Positions 1 to 6,894 of a stretch of DNA of 20,844 nucleotides are shown one piece after another. The stretch is taken from contig DASXTB010000459.1 in assembly GCA_036505615.1 (NCBI GenBank), positions 1 to 20,844 of the forward strand, written 5' to 3'. A program made the translations under genes and the position numbers. The notes under the pieces were generated by a model. The model was not told the DNA's origin and did no database searches. It saw only the letters and a program-made list of their open reading frames with translations. The stretch comes from DASXTB01 sp036505615 (lineage in GTDB: Bacteria; Acidobacteriota; UBA6911; JACQSX01). Position 1 is the first letter of the stretch. The number at the start of each line of letters is the position of its first letter.

Positions 1-171
1 GGGATAGAGGGAATCGATGTGGAAGGTTAGCTGACCGCCCGACCGCGTGTGGATCAACTTACTCAGTTCGTAGCCATGCCGGGGCCGCGCGTCGAGCAGC
101 GAAAGAATGAGCAGCTCCGCGGATCCCTTCTTCAGCTCGCGGTCGAGCGCGCGCCTGTCGATGTCTGCCAT
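1..171 (-). CDS. PadR-family transcriptional regulator, N-terminal part (runs off the window)
   Basis: The minus strand reads from an ATG at 171 to the window edge without a stop, giving 57 residues of a longer protein. It begins MADIDRRALDRELKKGS and continues with ELLILSLLDARPRHGYELSK and a segment ending FHIDSLYP. This is the winged-helix start of the PadR family: helix 1, then the HGYELSK recognition region, then the SLYP turn. PadR proteins are dimeric DNA-binding repressors; in Acidobacteriota they often sit next to ABC-type permease genes, but the downstream neighbour is outside the window. There is no Shine-Dalgarno sequence. A promoter-like pair (180-206) lies so close to the ATG that the mRNA may be leaderless. 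Family assignment is firm; the effector and target are unknown. Confidence 0.85.
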   Translation of the reverse strand, partial: MADIDRRALDRELKKGSAELLILSLLDARPRHGYELSKLIHTRSGGQLTFHIDSLYP

Positions 172-179
172 AGACAGAT

Positions 180-206
180 AGTATATAAACAGACATCCCG
201 AGTCAA
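180..206 (-). promoter_or_regulatory. Candidate sigma70-type promoter of the PadR gene, possibly leaderless
   Basis: Read on the minus strand, TTGACT (201-206) is followed after 15 bp by TATACT (180-185); a weaker TACTAT at 178-183 would give a 17-bp spacer. Transcription would start about 2 bases before the ATG at 171, leaving essentially no leader, which fits the absence of a ribosome binding site. The TGTCT word occurs twice here, at 189-193 and 173-177, and might form part of an autoregulatory operator; that is speculative. Confidence 0.4.
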
Positions 207-226
207 CTCAGTTCACGCCTTTTCTT

Positions 227-259
227 CCGGGCGTGATGAAAATAGCGCCCGGATTTTTT
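227..259 (+). terminator. Rho-independent-terminator-like hairpin in the gap between the first two genes
   Basis: A perfect 7-bp stem CCGGGCG (227-233) / CGCCCGG (246-252) with a 12-base loop is followed by ATTTTTT (253-259). The T-run is on the plus strand, but both flanking genes are on the minus strand. It could stop antisense transcripts heading into the large gene at 346-4326, or be accidental. Confidence 0.35.
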
Positions 260-345
260 GCGCGAGCGATAGCACCAGGGCTGATTTCACGTGGTTAGCT
301 TGGTCGATGGTCTGGTCGGATTCTTTTCAATGTTCGCAGGGTAAA

Positions 346-3300
346 TCACTGCACATTGAGCACGACGGCGCCGCTGCTGATCCCGTCGCCTTTGGGACCG
401 GTCACCGTGAAGGAATAGGTTCCCGGCTTGGCGTTGGCCCCAACGTTAATTGTCAGCGGAAGCACCATCACCCCTCCGGGTCCGAGACGATTCGCTGGGA
501 TTCTGTTGCCCGGAAAGGGCTGCTGCGTGAGCGGATCAAGAACAGGGGGCCCGCCGCTGAAGTCGCCGAACTTCTGAGCGAGTGTGAGATTTAAAGGTTG
601 AGCCGTAATATCAGTAGTGCCAAATGAGACGGTAATATCGCAGAGTATCTCTGCCCTCGTTGTGCTCGGTAGCGGCAAGGCATTCCCGAACTTGATTAAA
701 TCGCCATTGCCGACGATCAGAGCGGTTAGATTCTGTTGGCCCGGACTGAGGTTCTGAGGACTGATCGAGGTAATCTGCGTGAATGGATTTTGACTGAGCA
801 GGGGAAGGTCGAGCACCAAGTTCTGGCCGGTGCGGTTCGGGTTGAAACTCACTTTGGCGCCGCGATTGATCAAGGTCTTCAGATCGGCGCAATTCCTTTG
901 GCTGAGGTTGTTGGAGGTCAAGCCGATGGTGTTGGCCCCTGCCAGTCCCGCATTTGCCACCAGCGGGCTGATATCGCTGATTAAATTGACGTTGAGGAAG
1001 AGACCCGTTAAAGCCGTAAGCTTTGACAGAGGAGCGATGTCGCTAATCGAATTAATCGCCAGACTGAGGCCAACGAGGCGGGTTAAGCCGGACACAGGAC
1101 TAACATCGCTGATAGAGTTGCTGCTCAGTCCAATACCTATCAAACCAGTTAGAGATGCCAAGGGCGTGATGTCACGGATACCGTTGCGTCCCGCCTCGAG
1201 CTCTGACAGGTTTCGCAGGCCAGATAACGGCGTCAGATCAGGCGTAGAGTTACGGTACATTTCGAGAATTGATAAGTTTGTCAGCTTTGCAAGAGCACTG
1301 ATGTTGCTCACTCGGTTATAGTCGAAATGCAGTTCTTTCAGGCTGATCAAGCCCGAGAGTGGAGTGATGTCGCTGGTCAGGTTCCCCAGCCCCGCAGCAG
1401 GAAGAGGGAAATCGCACAATTTACGGGGCAGGTGAGGATCGACCGATGTAGCTATTGATGACACACAGCCGAGACTGAGAAACTTAAGATTAGTCAACGC
1501 TGCCAGGGGCGTGATGTCGCTGACGGAATTGCCTTCCAGTTGAAGCGTCTGCAGGTTGGAAAACAACTCCAGTCCTTTAAGGCTCGTTATGCTCCGGCTT
1601 GAGGCATCGAGAGAATTCAAGGATCCGGCCAGATCACAGGTAATGGGTGTTCCGCCGCCGATGTGAAGCTCGTTTCGGACGGCCGCCTCCAGATTTACAT
1701 CCGTGAAAAGGATGCCAAGACATTTGTCTCTCGCTGGAAGCGGCACCGGCCCTGCTTTGTAAAGGTCGGGCACTTGCACTACCGACACCTGACTGGCAAG
1801 CTGTCCAGTGGCTTCCGTCAGCAGCACACCTTCATTGATAATGAAAGGCGCGCCTCGCGGAAGAAAAGCAATATCCGTAGCTCCAGGTGCGGGTACCCAC
1901 GCCTTCGGCGCAGGATCATCGGGCACCACCAACGAAATGCGATCCACCCCGCGTTCGACTACCAACACTTGCAGCGAGGAGGGGCAGGAAACCCCATTGC
2001 GCGAAACACCCAGAAGTTGACCGGGATTATTCAATCCGGAAGCAACAGTTTTAATTTCTCCGGTAAGTCGGACGTAGACACGGATTGCTCCATTCTTGAC
2101 ATCGGAAAAGAAGATATTGCCCGAGCAGGGATCAACCGTGATTCCACTGGCTCCAGACACTGAGAACAAAGTTACCGCCAGTATCCCTTCGGTGAAAGGT
2201 GAAGTTCGAAGTTTGAGGTCACCATCATGCTTGGTTCCCAAACCGGCTTCCAGCAGAGCCCGCGGAATAATGCTAATCTTGTCCGCCTCTGCCACCAGCA
2301 GACTGCCGCTGGCTCGATCAATCACCAATGCAGCCGGCTGGTTCAGTCCCGTAGCTACGTCCTTGGATTCCTTCGTGCCTGGATTAAACCGGATAATCCG
2401 GCCGCCGCTCTGCCCCGCCAGCAACAGGAACTCCTTTCCATCGGAGGCGGTGAATGGAATCATTTTGGACACCAGCTCGCCGCCATAACTGGTCAACAAA
2501 AGCTTTGGACTCGCAGGCGAGATTTCAAAAATGCTGCTGGTCGTCGTTTGTGCCGAAGGCTGGGACGTGCTCACCGTCGTCAATTCCGCCGCGTACAGCT
2601 TCTGGAGCGACGCCAGGTACGCCACCGACTGCACCACGCCCAGCCCGCCCACCAGCACTTCCTTCTTTAAAACATCTACTGACGCTCCGGCGACCTGAGT
2701 AGCTGTCTCAGCCGTTATTGTCAACACCTGGGGAACAGGCACCGCCGGTGGAGTTTTGTAAAATCCATCAGGGCCGATCGTCCCCACCTTTGCGTTTCCC
2801 CCAGGAGTACCATTGACTTTCCAGGTGAAGCTGCCGGTGCCGTTTTGAACTTGAAAGGCCTGAGAGCCGCCTACCTGCAAGGACGCCAATGACGGAGCCA
2901 GCTTGAGCGACAGCAGGGCCGTGTCGGGGCGATAGCTGTCCGGCGCCGGCTGAGCCGGGACGTTGGCCAGAGTGTTTTTGGTCCCAAAAAGTTCTGTCAG
3001 GTAAACCGGTTGGTCACTCTTGATCCAGATTACGCCGCCCCCTTGGCCCGCCGCCTGGGGAATTAATTCGTCTATCAGCTTGCTCAAGCGCTCGCCGGGT
3101 GGAAGCACCTTGTCGAAATTACCGAGCACCTGGCCGTTTGGTTGAATTGCCAAAATGCGGACGTTGGCGGCCAGCGTTCCCGGATTCAACACCGCCACTC
3201 CGTTGAAGAATCCCTGGCTGGTGGCGATGTGCGAGAAAATCGCGCGCGTCAGTCCCTGCGCGGCGCTGGCTACTGCAGCTACAGAGGGACCACTTCCATA

Positions 3301-4326
3301 GGTGACGTATCCGTTGACGGCCGCCGATGTAGACTCGACTTTGATCCAGCCGTCCAGCACGGTAGATCCAAAGAAACCAAACATAGTCGCCACGTCCTCG
3401 CGCAAGCCCGCGCCCGGATTCAAGCCTCGGGTCACAAGGTTATTTTGGAGATTTGCCGCATCGTACAGCGTCCCATCGGGTTTGTACGCGGAGATGGTGA
3501 CGATCACCGGAGACGATGAGTAATTGATCAGCCCCAGCTCCGTCTTCCAGGGTCCCAGCACCGCCATCTGCGGAAAATAAAGATTGGCAAGCTGCTCGGC
3601 CGCAGCGCGCGCATTTAATCCCAATAGATCTCCATTCGGGGATTTTACAAACTCGAATCCGGCGATATCACCATCTCCGGTAGCTGTGACGTAGACGCCC
3701 GGGGATGCTGCCGTAATTGCAAAAAAAGTTGCCGCATCCACTCGGGCGATCCCTTTGGCGGGAATGCTCAGGGACTTGGCGGCAGGGGTCGAACCGCTCC
3801 CAAACAATTGCATCTGGATATTGACAGCGCCATTGCCTGGATTGAGCAGATTTAACTCGGTCGTGAAGCCAGAATCGGCGCGTACCTGGTTGAACACTAT
3901 CTTGGAAGCCGTAGCAGGAAGATCAGCGCCATCAAAAAAGGTATCTGAGCCGTCCAGATACAAAAAGAATCCCGTTAATCCATCGACGGGACTGGTTGCC
4001 TGAAACCAGCCGACCGACGACGCCGGCAGTGCTTTGCCGAATACCTCTGAGATCAATTTGGAAACCTGCTGATTGGGCGGCACGGTCAGTTGTACCGGAT
4101 TCTGAAACCCCGTGGCCGAGCTCGGAATTCCATCTGTGTCGTAAGCCGTGATTGTCAATAACGCACTCTGGCTGGAAGGATTGACGATTGCTATGCCAGT
4201 CAACGTATTTGGTTCAAAGGAGAGCCTGGGGAAATTCAAGACCGTGCCGGCCAGAAGAAGCGGCGATGACAACAGCGTAAATAGGCAGGCATGGGCCAAG
4301 AAAAGTGCCGGTTTTGACGAACGCAT
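346..4326 (-). CDS. Exported multidomain leucine-rich-repeat protein (1326 aa)
   Basis: A hydrophobic signal peptide (residues 1-26, ending LLLAG) indicates export. Residues 28-465 hold about four copies of a roughly 110-residue beta-rich unit of the pattern F-x(8-12)-G-F-x-T-E-L-x-L-x-N-P followed by a Y/Q-x-x-x-G strand; copies begin near residues 28, 140, 245 and 361. Residues about 473-552 resemble a bacterial Ig-like domain (WKVNG, GTIGPDGFYKTP). Residues about 555-860 look like an NHL-type beta-propeller (GLNQPAALVID, GITVDPCSGNIFFSD). From residue 875 an internalin-like cap (DVNLEAAVRNEL) leads into about nine 22-residue leucine-rich repeats of the form SDITPLSGLTNLxxLxLxxN, ending near 1130. 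The last 190 residues form another beta domain. A Shine-Dalgarno-like GAGGGG precedes the ATG. The role is probably extracellular binding; no catalytic site or sorting signal was recognised. No partner is adjacent. Confidence 0.9.
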   Translation of the reverse strand: MRSSKPALFLAHACLFTLLSSPLLLAGTVLNFPRLSFEPNTLTGIAIVNPSSQSALLTITAYDTDGIPSSATGFQNPVQLTVPPNQQVSKLISEVFGKALPASSVGWFQATSPVDGLTGFFLYLDGSDTFFDGADLPATASKIVFNQVRADSGFTTELNLLNPGNGAVNIQMQLFGSGSTPAAKSLSIPAKGIARVDAATFFAITAASPGVYVTATGDGDIAGFEFVKSPNGDLLGLNARAAAEQLANLYFPQMAVLGPWKTELGLINYSSSPVIVTISAYKPDGTLYDAANLQNNLVTRGLNPGAGLREDVATMFGFFGSTVLDGWIKVESTSAAVNGYVTYGSGPSVAAVASAAQGLTRAIFSHIATSQGFFNGVAVLNPGTLAANVRILAIQPNGQVLGNFDKVLPPGERLSKLIDELIPQAAGQGGGVIWIKSDQPVYLTELFGTKNTLANVPAQPAPDSYRPDTALLSLKLAPSLASLQVGGSQAFQVQNGTGSFTWKVNGTPGGNAKVGTIGPDGFYKTPPAVPVPQVLTITAETATQVAGASVDVLKKEVLVGGLGVVQSVAYLASLQKLYAAELTTVSTSQPSAQTTTSSIFEISPASPKLLLTSYGGELVSKMIPFTASDGKEFLLLAGQSGGRIIRFNPGTKESKDVATGLNQPAALVIDRASGSLLVAEADKISIIPRALLEAGLGTKHDGDLKLRTSPFTEGILAVTLFSVSGASGITVDPCSGNIFFSDVKNGAIRVYVRLTGEIKTVASGLNNPGQLLGVSRNGVSCPSSLQVLVVERGVDRISLVVPDDPAPKAWVPAPGATDIAFLPRGAPFIINEGVLLTEATGQLASQVSVVQVPDLYKAGPVPLPARDKCLGILFTDVNLEAAVRNELHIGGGTPITCDLAGSLNSLDASSRSITSLKGLELFSNLQTLQLEGNSVSDITPLAALTNLKFLSLGCVSSIATSVDPHLPRKLCDFPLPAAGLGNLTSDITPLSGLISLKELHFDYNRVSNISALAKLTNLSILEMYRNSTPDLTPLSGLRNLSELEAGRNGIRDITPLASLTGLIGIGLSSNSISDVSPVSGLTRLVGLSLAINSISDIAPLSKLTALTGLFLNVNLISDISPLVANAGLAGANTIGLTSNNLSQRNCADLKTLINRGAKVSFNPNRTGQNLVLDLPLLSQNPFTQITSISPQNLSPGQQNLTALIVGNGDLIKFGNALPLPSTTRAEILCDITVSFGTTDITAQPLNLTLAQKFGDFSGGPPVLDPLTQQPFPGNRIPANRLGPGGVMVLPLTINVGANAKPGTYSFTVTGPKGDGISSGAVVLNVQ

Positions 4327-4390
4327 AACTACGCCCCTCTATGATGCTCAGCCGGGTTGAAATCGAATCAAGTCTTGAGGACGGCGACCC

Positions 4391-4420
4391 ATTATCTATG
4401 ATGGGGAATCTTGCTGTCCA
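4391..4420 (-). promoter_or_regulatory. Candidate promoter of the leucine-rich-repeat protein gene
   Basis: On the minus strand TGGACA (4415-4420) and GATAAT (4391-4396) are 18 bp apart; each matches five of six consensus bases. Transcription from about 4384 would give a leader of roughly 58 bases that includes the GAGGGG ribosome binding site before the ATG at 4326. Confidence 0.4.
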
Positions 4421-4517
4421 GCAGGCAAGCGACAAAGCTGGAATATCGAGGCGGAATCAATTCGCCGCGAATGGACGGGGCGGGACGGGCTTTCAAATAA
4501 CTAGAGAATGACCCGGA

Positions 4518-4560
4518 TCTCAGGGCTCCGCTGCGCTGCGCCCGGCGCTAGAAGCCTTCG
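4518..4560. repeat. Dispersed intergenic repeat, copy 1 (GGGCT-C-GCTGCGCT word)
   Basis: This GC-rich stretch (CAGGGCTCCGCTGCGCTGCG, then a GCGCTAGAAGCCTTCG tail) is a diverged copy of 8091-8140, where the same word order occurs. It lies in the 388-bp gap 4327-4714, which otherwise holds the minus-strand promoter and the inverted repeat at 4585-4663. No open frame in it resembles a protein. Confidence 0.5.
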
Positions 4561-4584
4561 CCAGCCTCTCAGCTGGTCTCCCAT

Positions 4585-4663
4585 CTGTAGGGGCGGCTCG
4601 TGAGCCGCCCGTTTACGATGAATTGGTATGCTCCGACGGGCGGTTCACGAACCGCCCCTACAG
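4585..4663. repeat. REP-like inverted repeat with GTAGGGGCGG ends
   Basis: Two arms face each other: 4585-4611, beginning CTGTAGGGGCGGCTCGTGAG, and 4637-4663, its reverse complement with two mismatches. Each arm is itself a palindrome (GGGCGGCTCGTGAGCCGCCC and GGGCGGTTCACGAACCGCCC). The 35 bases 4628-4662 are identical to 20635-20669, so this is a dispersed family. Translating through it gives a spurious APTGGSRTAPT peptide at both sites. Confidence 0.8.
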
Positions 4664-4690
4664 ACTGGCTTAGTGTGGTCAAGAAACTGG

Positions 4691-4696
4691 TATACA
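4691..4696 (+). promoter_or_regulatory. Candidate -10 element for the decarboxylase-cyclase operon
   Basis: TATACA, within TATACAAT, lies 19 bases upstream of the ATG at 4715. A start about 7 bases downstream would leave a leader of around 11 bases, consistent with the lack of a ribosome binding site there. No convincing -35 was found, and the site abuts the REP-like repeat ending at 4663. Confidence 0.25.
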
Positions 4697-4714
4697 ATTT
4701 CGCTCGTAGCTCCC

Positions 4715-5227
4715 ATGCCTGTGTCAGTTGCAAATTCGAAGATCATCTATCAGGCGCTGAAGGGCTGCGGCGTGCGCCTTATGTCGGCTCTGCCCGAAAC
4801 TTGGCTGCTGCACCTGATTGGTCTGGCCGACGCAGATCCCGACATGATCCTGATCCGGCTGACCCGCGAGGAGGAAGCGATTGGGATCTCTGCGGGCGCG
4901 CATCTGGCTGGTGTTAAGTCGGCGCTGCTGATGCAAAACCATGGCTTCCTGGCGAGCATCAATGCCATCACTTCTCTGGCGCTGCTTTACAAAATTCCAC
5001 TGCTGATGCTGATCAGTTACCGCGGCCACATGGGAGAAAAAGACCCGTGGCAAACCTGCGGCGGACGCGTCACCGAGCCTGTGCTGCAGGCACTCGATAT
5101 CCCTTACGATGTCTTAACCGAAGCGGCGCAGGCGCAGCGCCAGATCGCCGGAGCGCAGGTCCTGGCGGAGTCTTCGCAGACGCCTGTAGCGCTGCTTCTT
5201 TCGCGTCAATTGATGTGGGAGGAATGA
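4715..5227 (+). CDS. ThDP-dependent 2-oxoacid decarboxylase, alpha (Pyr) subunit; sulfopyruvate/phosphonopyruvate decarboxylase-like
   Basis: The 170-residue product covers only the pyrimidine-binding half of a thiamine-diphosphate enzyme, the size expected for a ComD-type subunit. It begins like the family (MPVSVANSKIIYQALKGCGV, then LPETWLLHL), has the REEEAIG segment at residues 51-57 supplying the conserved glutamate (E53 or E54) that activates the cofactor, and then AHLAGVKSALLMQNHG. The start at 4715 is chosen because the family similarity begins there and the upstream in-frame codons run through a repeat. No Shine-Dalgarno sequence is visible. The stop overlaps the next start (ATGA, 5224-5227), so the two halves are translationally coupled and should form a mixed oligomer with the active site at their interface. 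Sulfopyruvate, phosphonopyruvate or another 2-oxoacid is possible; no phosphonate or coenzyme M genes are nearby. Confidence 0.88.
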   Translation: MPVSVANSKIIYQALKGCGVRLMSALPETWLLHLIGLADADPDMILIRLTREEEAIGISAGAHLAGVKSALLMQNHGFLASINAITSLALLYKIPLLMLISYRGHMGEKDPWQTCGGRVTEPVLQALDIPYDVLTEAAQAQRQIAGAQVLAESSQTPVALLLSRQLMWEE

Positions 5228-5808
5228 TGACGCGGATAGAGGCACTCCGTATCCTTTACCCGGATATTGGGGAGGATGTTGTGGTCACTATCATGGGGGC
5301 CGTGGCCGCTGAGCTCTATTCGCTTGGCCATCGATCCAATTTTTTTTACCTGGAGCACGCCATGGGCCTCGCTTCTTCGATGGGGCTGGGATTGGCGCTG
5401 AGCCTTCCCCAGAAGAGAGTGATTGTCCTGGACGGAGACGGTTCGTTGTTGATGAACCTGGGCACTCTCAGCACCCTTGCATGGTATGCGCCCAAAAATC
5501 TGATTCACATTGTATTCGACAATGAGAGCCTGCTCTCCGTGGGCGGGTTCCCGACTGCCACCTCCGCGCGCGCCGACCTGGCAGGCATCGCTCTGAAATC
5601 CGGAGTGGAATTTGCGGCTACTGTTCGCTCCTGTGATGAATTCAGAGAAGCCTGGCAGCTTGCCCAAAAGCGCCGGCAATTGAGTATGATCGTGGCTAAA
5701 GTGGACGCCTCCGGGCCAGCTTCTTTTCATATGGACCTGACACTGCTGGAGAATCGATTTCAGTTCCAGCGGTGGCTTCGAGAGCACGCTGATGAAAATA
5801 CTAACTGA
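5224..5808 (+). CDS. ThDP-dependent 2-oxoacid decarboxylase, beta (cofactor-binding) subunit
   Basis: This 194-residue protein is the cofactor-binding half that complements the preceding gene. The diphosphate/magnesium motif is complete: GDGS at residues 71-74 and the paired FDN ending at N100, followed by SVGGFPTATSARADLAGIAL, the usual ComE/phosphonopyruvate-decarboxylase order. The early YLEHAMGLASSMGLGLAL segment matches the family loop that contacts the cofactor. Two adjacent ATG codons (5224 and 5227) are possible starts; GGGAGG at 5217-5222 sits just ahead of them. A longer in-frame reading back to 5047 overlaps the alpha gene and is rejected. The 3' end overlaps the cyclase gene by 17 bp. 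Decarboxylation of a small acidic 2-oxoacid to an aldehyde is the family role; the substrate is not resolved. Confidence 0.88.
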   Translation: MMTRIEALRILYPDIGEDVVVTIMGAVAAELYSLGHRSNFFYLEHAMGLASSMGLGLALSLPQKRVIVLDGDGSLLMNLGTLSTLAWYAPKNLIHIVFDNESLLSVGGFPTATSARADLAGIALKSGVEFAATVRSCDEFREAWQLAQKRRQLSMIVAKVDASGPASFHMDLTLLENRFQFQRWLREHADENTN

Positions 5809-6577
5809 CCTGATCGACGCGATTGAGAACAACGGAATCACAGTGGTGGACTTGACCTCAGACCTCAGCGCCGACACGCCTCTGCTCCCTCTCCCGCCGC
5901 AGTGGCCAAACACGCCTCCATTTGAGCTGCATGAGATTTCCCGTTACGATGCGCGCGGTCCGGCCTGGTACTGGAACTGGTTTTCCACCGGTGAGCACAC
6001 CGGCACCCATTTTGACGCTCCCATTCATTGGGTCAGCGGAAAGGACCTGCAGGATAACTGCGTCGATCGCATTCCACCCCGCTGCTTTATTGGCCCGGCC
6101 TGCGTTCTGGACGCGGTTCGGGAAGCGGCCGAAAACCCCGACTTTCTGGTGGATGTCCCCTTCATTCAGTCATGGGAAAGAGGGAATGGACGGATTCCTC
6201 CTCGCAGTTGGGTATTGCTGCGTACTGGCTGGTCTCGGCGAAAATCGGTTAGCGACTTTTTGAACGTCGATTCCAAAGGACCTCACACTCCGGGATGGAC
6301 TAAAGAGGCGTCGCTCCTTTTGGCCGTCGACCGAGACGTGCTAGGCGTGGGGGTGGAAACAATCGGCACGGATGCCGGACAGGCGGCCACTTTCGATCCG
6401 CCCTTCTGCAATCACTTTGTGATGCACGGTCACGGGAAATTCGGCCTGACAAGCCTGATCAATCTGGAATTGCTCCCCGCCACGGGGGCTGTGATCATCG
6501 CCGCCCCGCTGAAAATTGTGGGGGGCTCGGGCAGCCCGCTGCGAGCGATTGCTCTGGTTCCGGGACGCGGAATGTGA
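5792..6577 (+). CDS. Cyclase / kynurenine formamidase-like metal hydrolase
   Basis: The 261-residue product has the cyclase-family hallmark HTGTHFDAPIH at residues 69-79 (H69, H73, D75 as likely metal ligands, H79 as likely base). An early DLTSDLSADTPLLPLPP segment and a late AAPLKIVGGSGSPLRAIALVP segment are also typical. Characterised members hydrolyse N-formylkynurenine or isatin. In the C-terminal region the motif reads GLTSLINLELLP where many members have an ENL triplet, so the glutamate that ligates metal in kynurenine formamidase seems replaced. This may mark a subfamily with another substrate. The start at 5792 lies inside the beta-subunit gene, so translation is probably coupled. A soluble, cytoplasmic enzyme is expected; there is no signal peptide. 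Confidence 0.85.
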   Translation: MKILTDLIDAIENNGITVVDLTSDLSADTPLLPLPPQWPNTPPFELHEISRYDARGPAWYWNWFSTGEHTGTHFDAPIHWVSGKDLQDNCVDRIPPRCFIGPACVLDAVREAAENPDFLVDVPFIQSWERGNGRIPPRSWVLLRTGWSRRKSVSDFLNVDSKGPHTPGWTKEASLLLAVDRDVLGVGVETIGTDAGQAATFDPPFCNHFVMHGHGKFGLTSLINLELLPATGAVIIAAPLKIVGGSGSPLRAIALVPGRGM

Positions 6578-6683
6578 GAAAGCGAACCGCGCGCAATTGG
6601 ACACGTTGCCCAAACGGCCCGTTCAGTTCGAGGACGTCTCCGCCGGGCTTGGAAGGTGAGAAAAAATCCGGACCCCCAGTATT

Positions 6684-6889
6684 TGTAGCGCCGGCTTCCA
6701 GCCGGCCCTCGGGTTTGGACATTTTGGAGAGACGGCCGGAGGGCCGTCTGCTGCGCAATCTCTCATCGTGCAGGAGACGCCCCACCGGGCGTCTCTCCAA
6801 TAGCGCCGCTTCGCGGCGCCACGCCGGCTTCCAGCCGGCCTTCGACGGAGTGACTGGGACAGTAATGCCGGCCAGGGGTCGGCGCTACA
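6684..6889. repeat. REP-like palindrome cluster bounded by an inverted 9-bp repeat
   Basis: The 317-bp gap 6578-6894 contains five or six short palindromes in a row: CCGGCTTCCAGCCGG (6691-6705), AGACGGCCGGAGGGCCGTCT (6730-6749), GGAGACGCCCCACCGGGCGT continuing to 6798, GGCGCCGCTTCGCGGCGCC near 6802-6820, GCCGGCTTCCAGCCGGC (6823-6839) and GCCGGCCAGGGGTCGGC (6867-6883). The block starts with TGTAGCGCC (6684-6692) and ends with its exact reverse complement GGCGCTACA (6881-6889). It sits between a plus-strand operon end and a minus-strand gene end, so it could also act as a bidirectional terminator. No coding potential is evident. Confidence 0.85.
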
Positions 6890-6894
6890 ATTTT

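Noticed and set aside
1663..2163. Plus-strand open frames opposite the leucine-rich-repeat gene (also 830-1321, 2096-2488, 3142-3519)
   Set aside because: They are antisense shadows of a clearly coding minus-strand frame, lack ribosome binding sites and have no recognisable protein features.
4600..4917. Open frame starting MSRPFTMNWYAPTGGSRTA
   Set aside because: Its start lies in the REP-like palindrome and the rest is out of frame with the decarboxylase alpha gene. The APTGGSRTAPT peptide recurs at 20635 because the DNA repeat recurs.
5047..5223. N-terminal extension of the decarboxylase beta subunit
   Set aside because: It is an out-of-frame reading of the alpha gene; the family similarity and the GGGAGG site support the start at 5224 or 5227.
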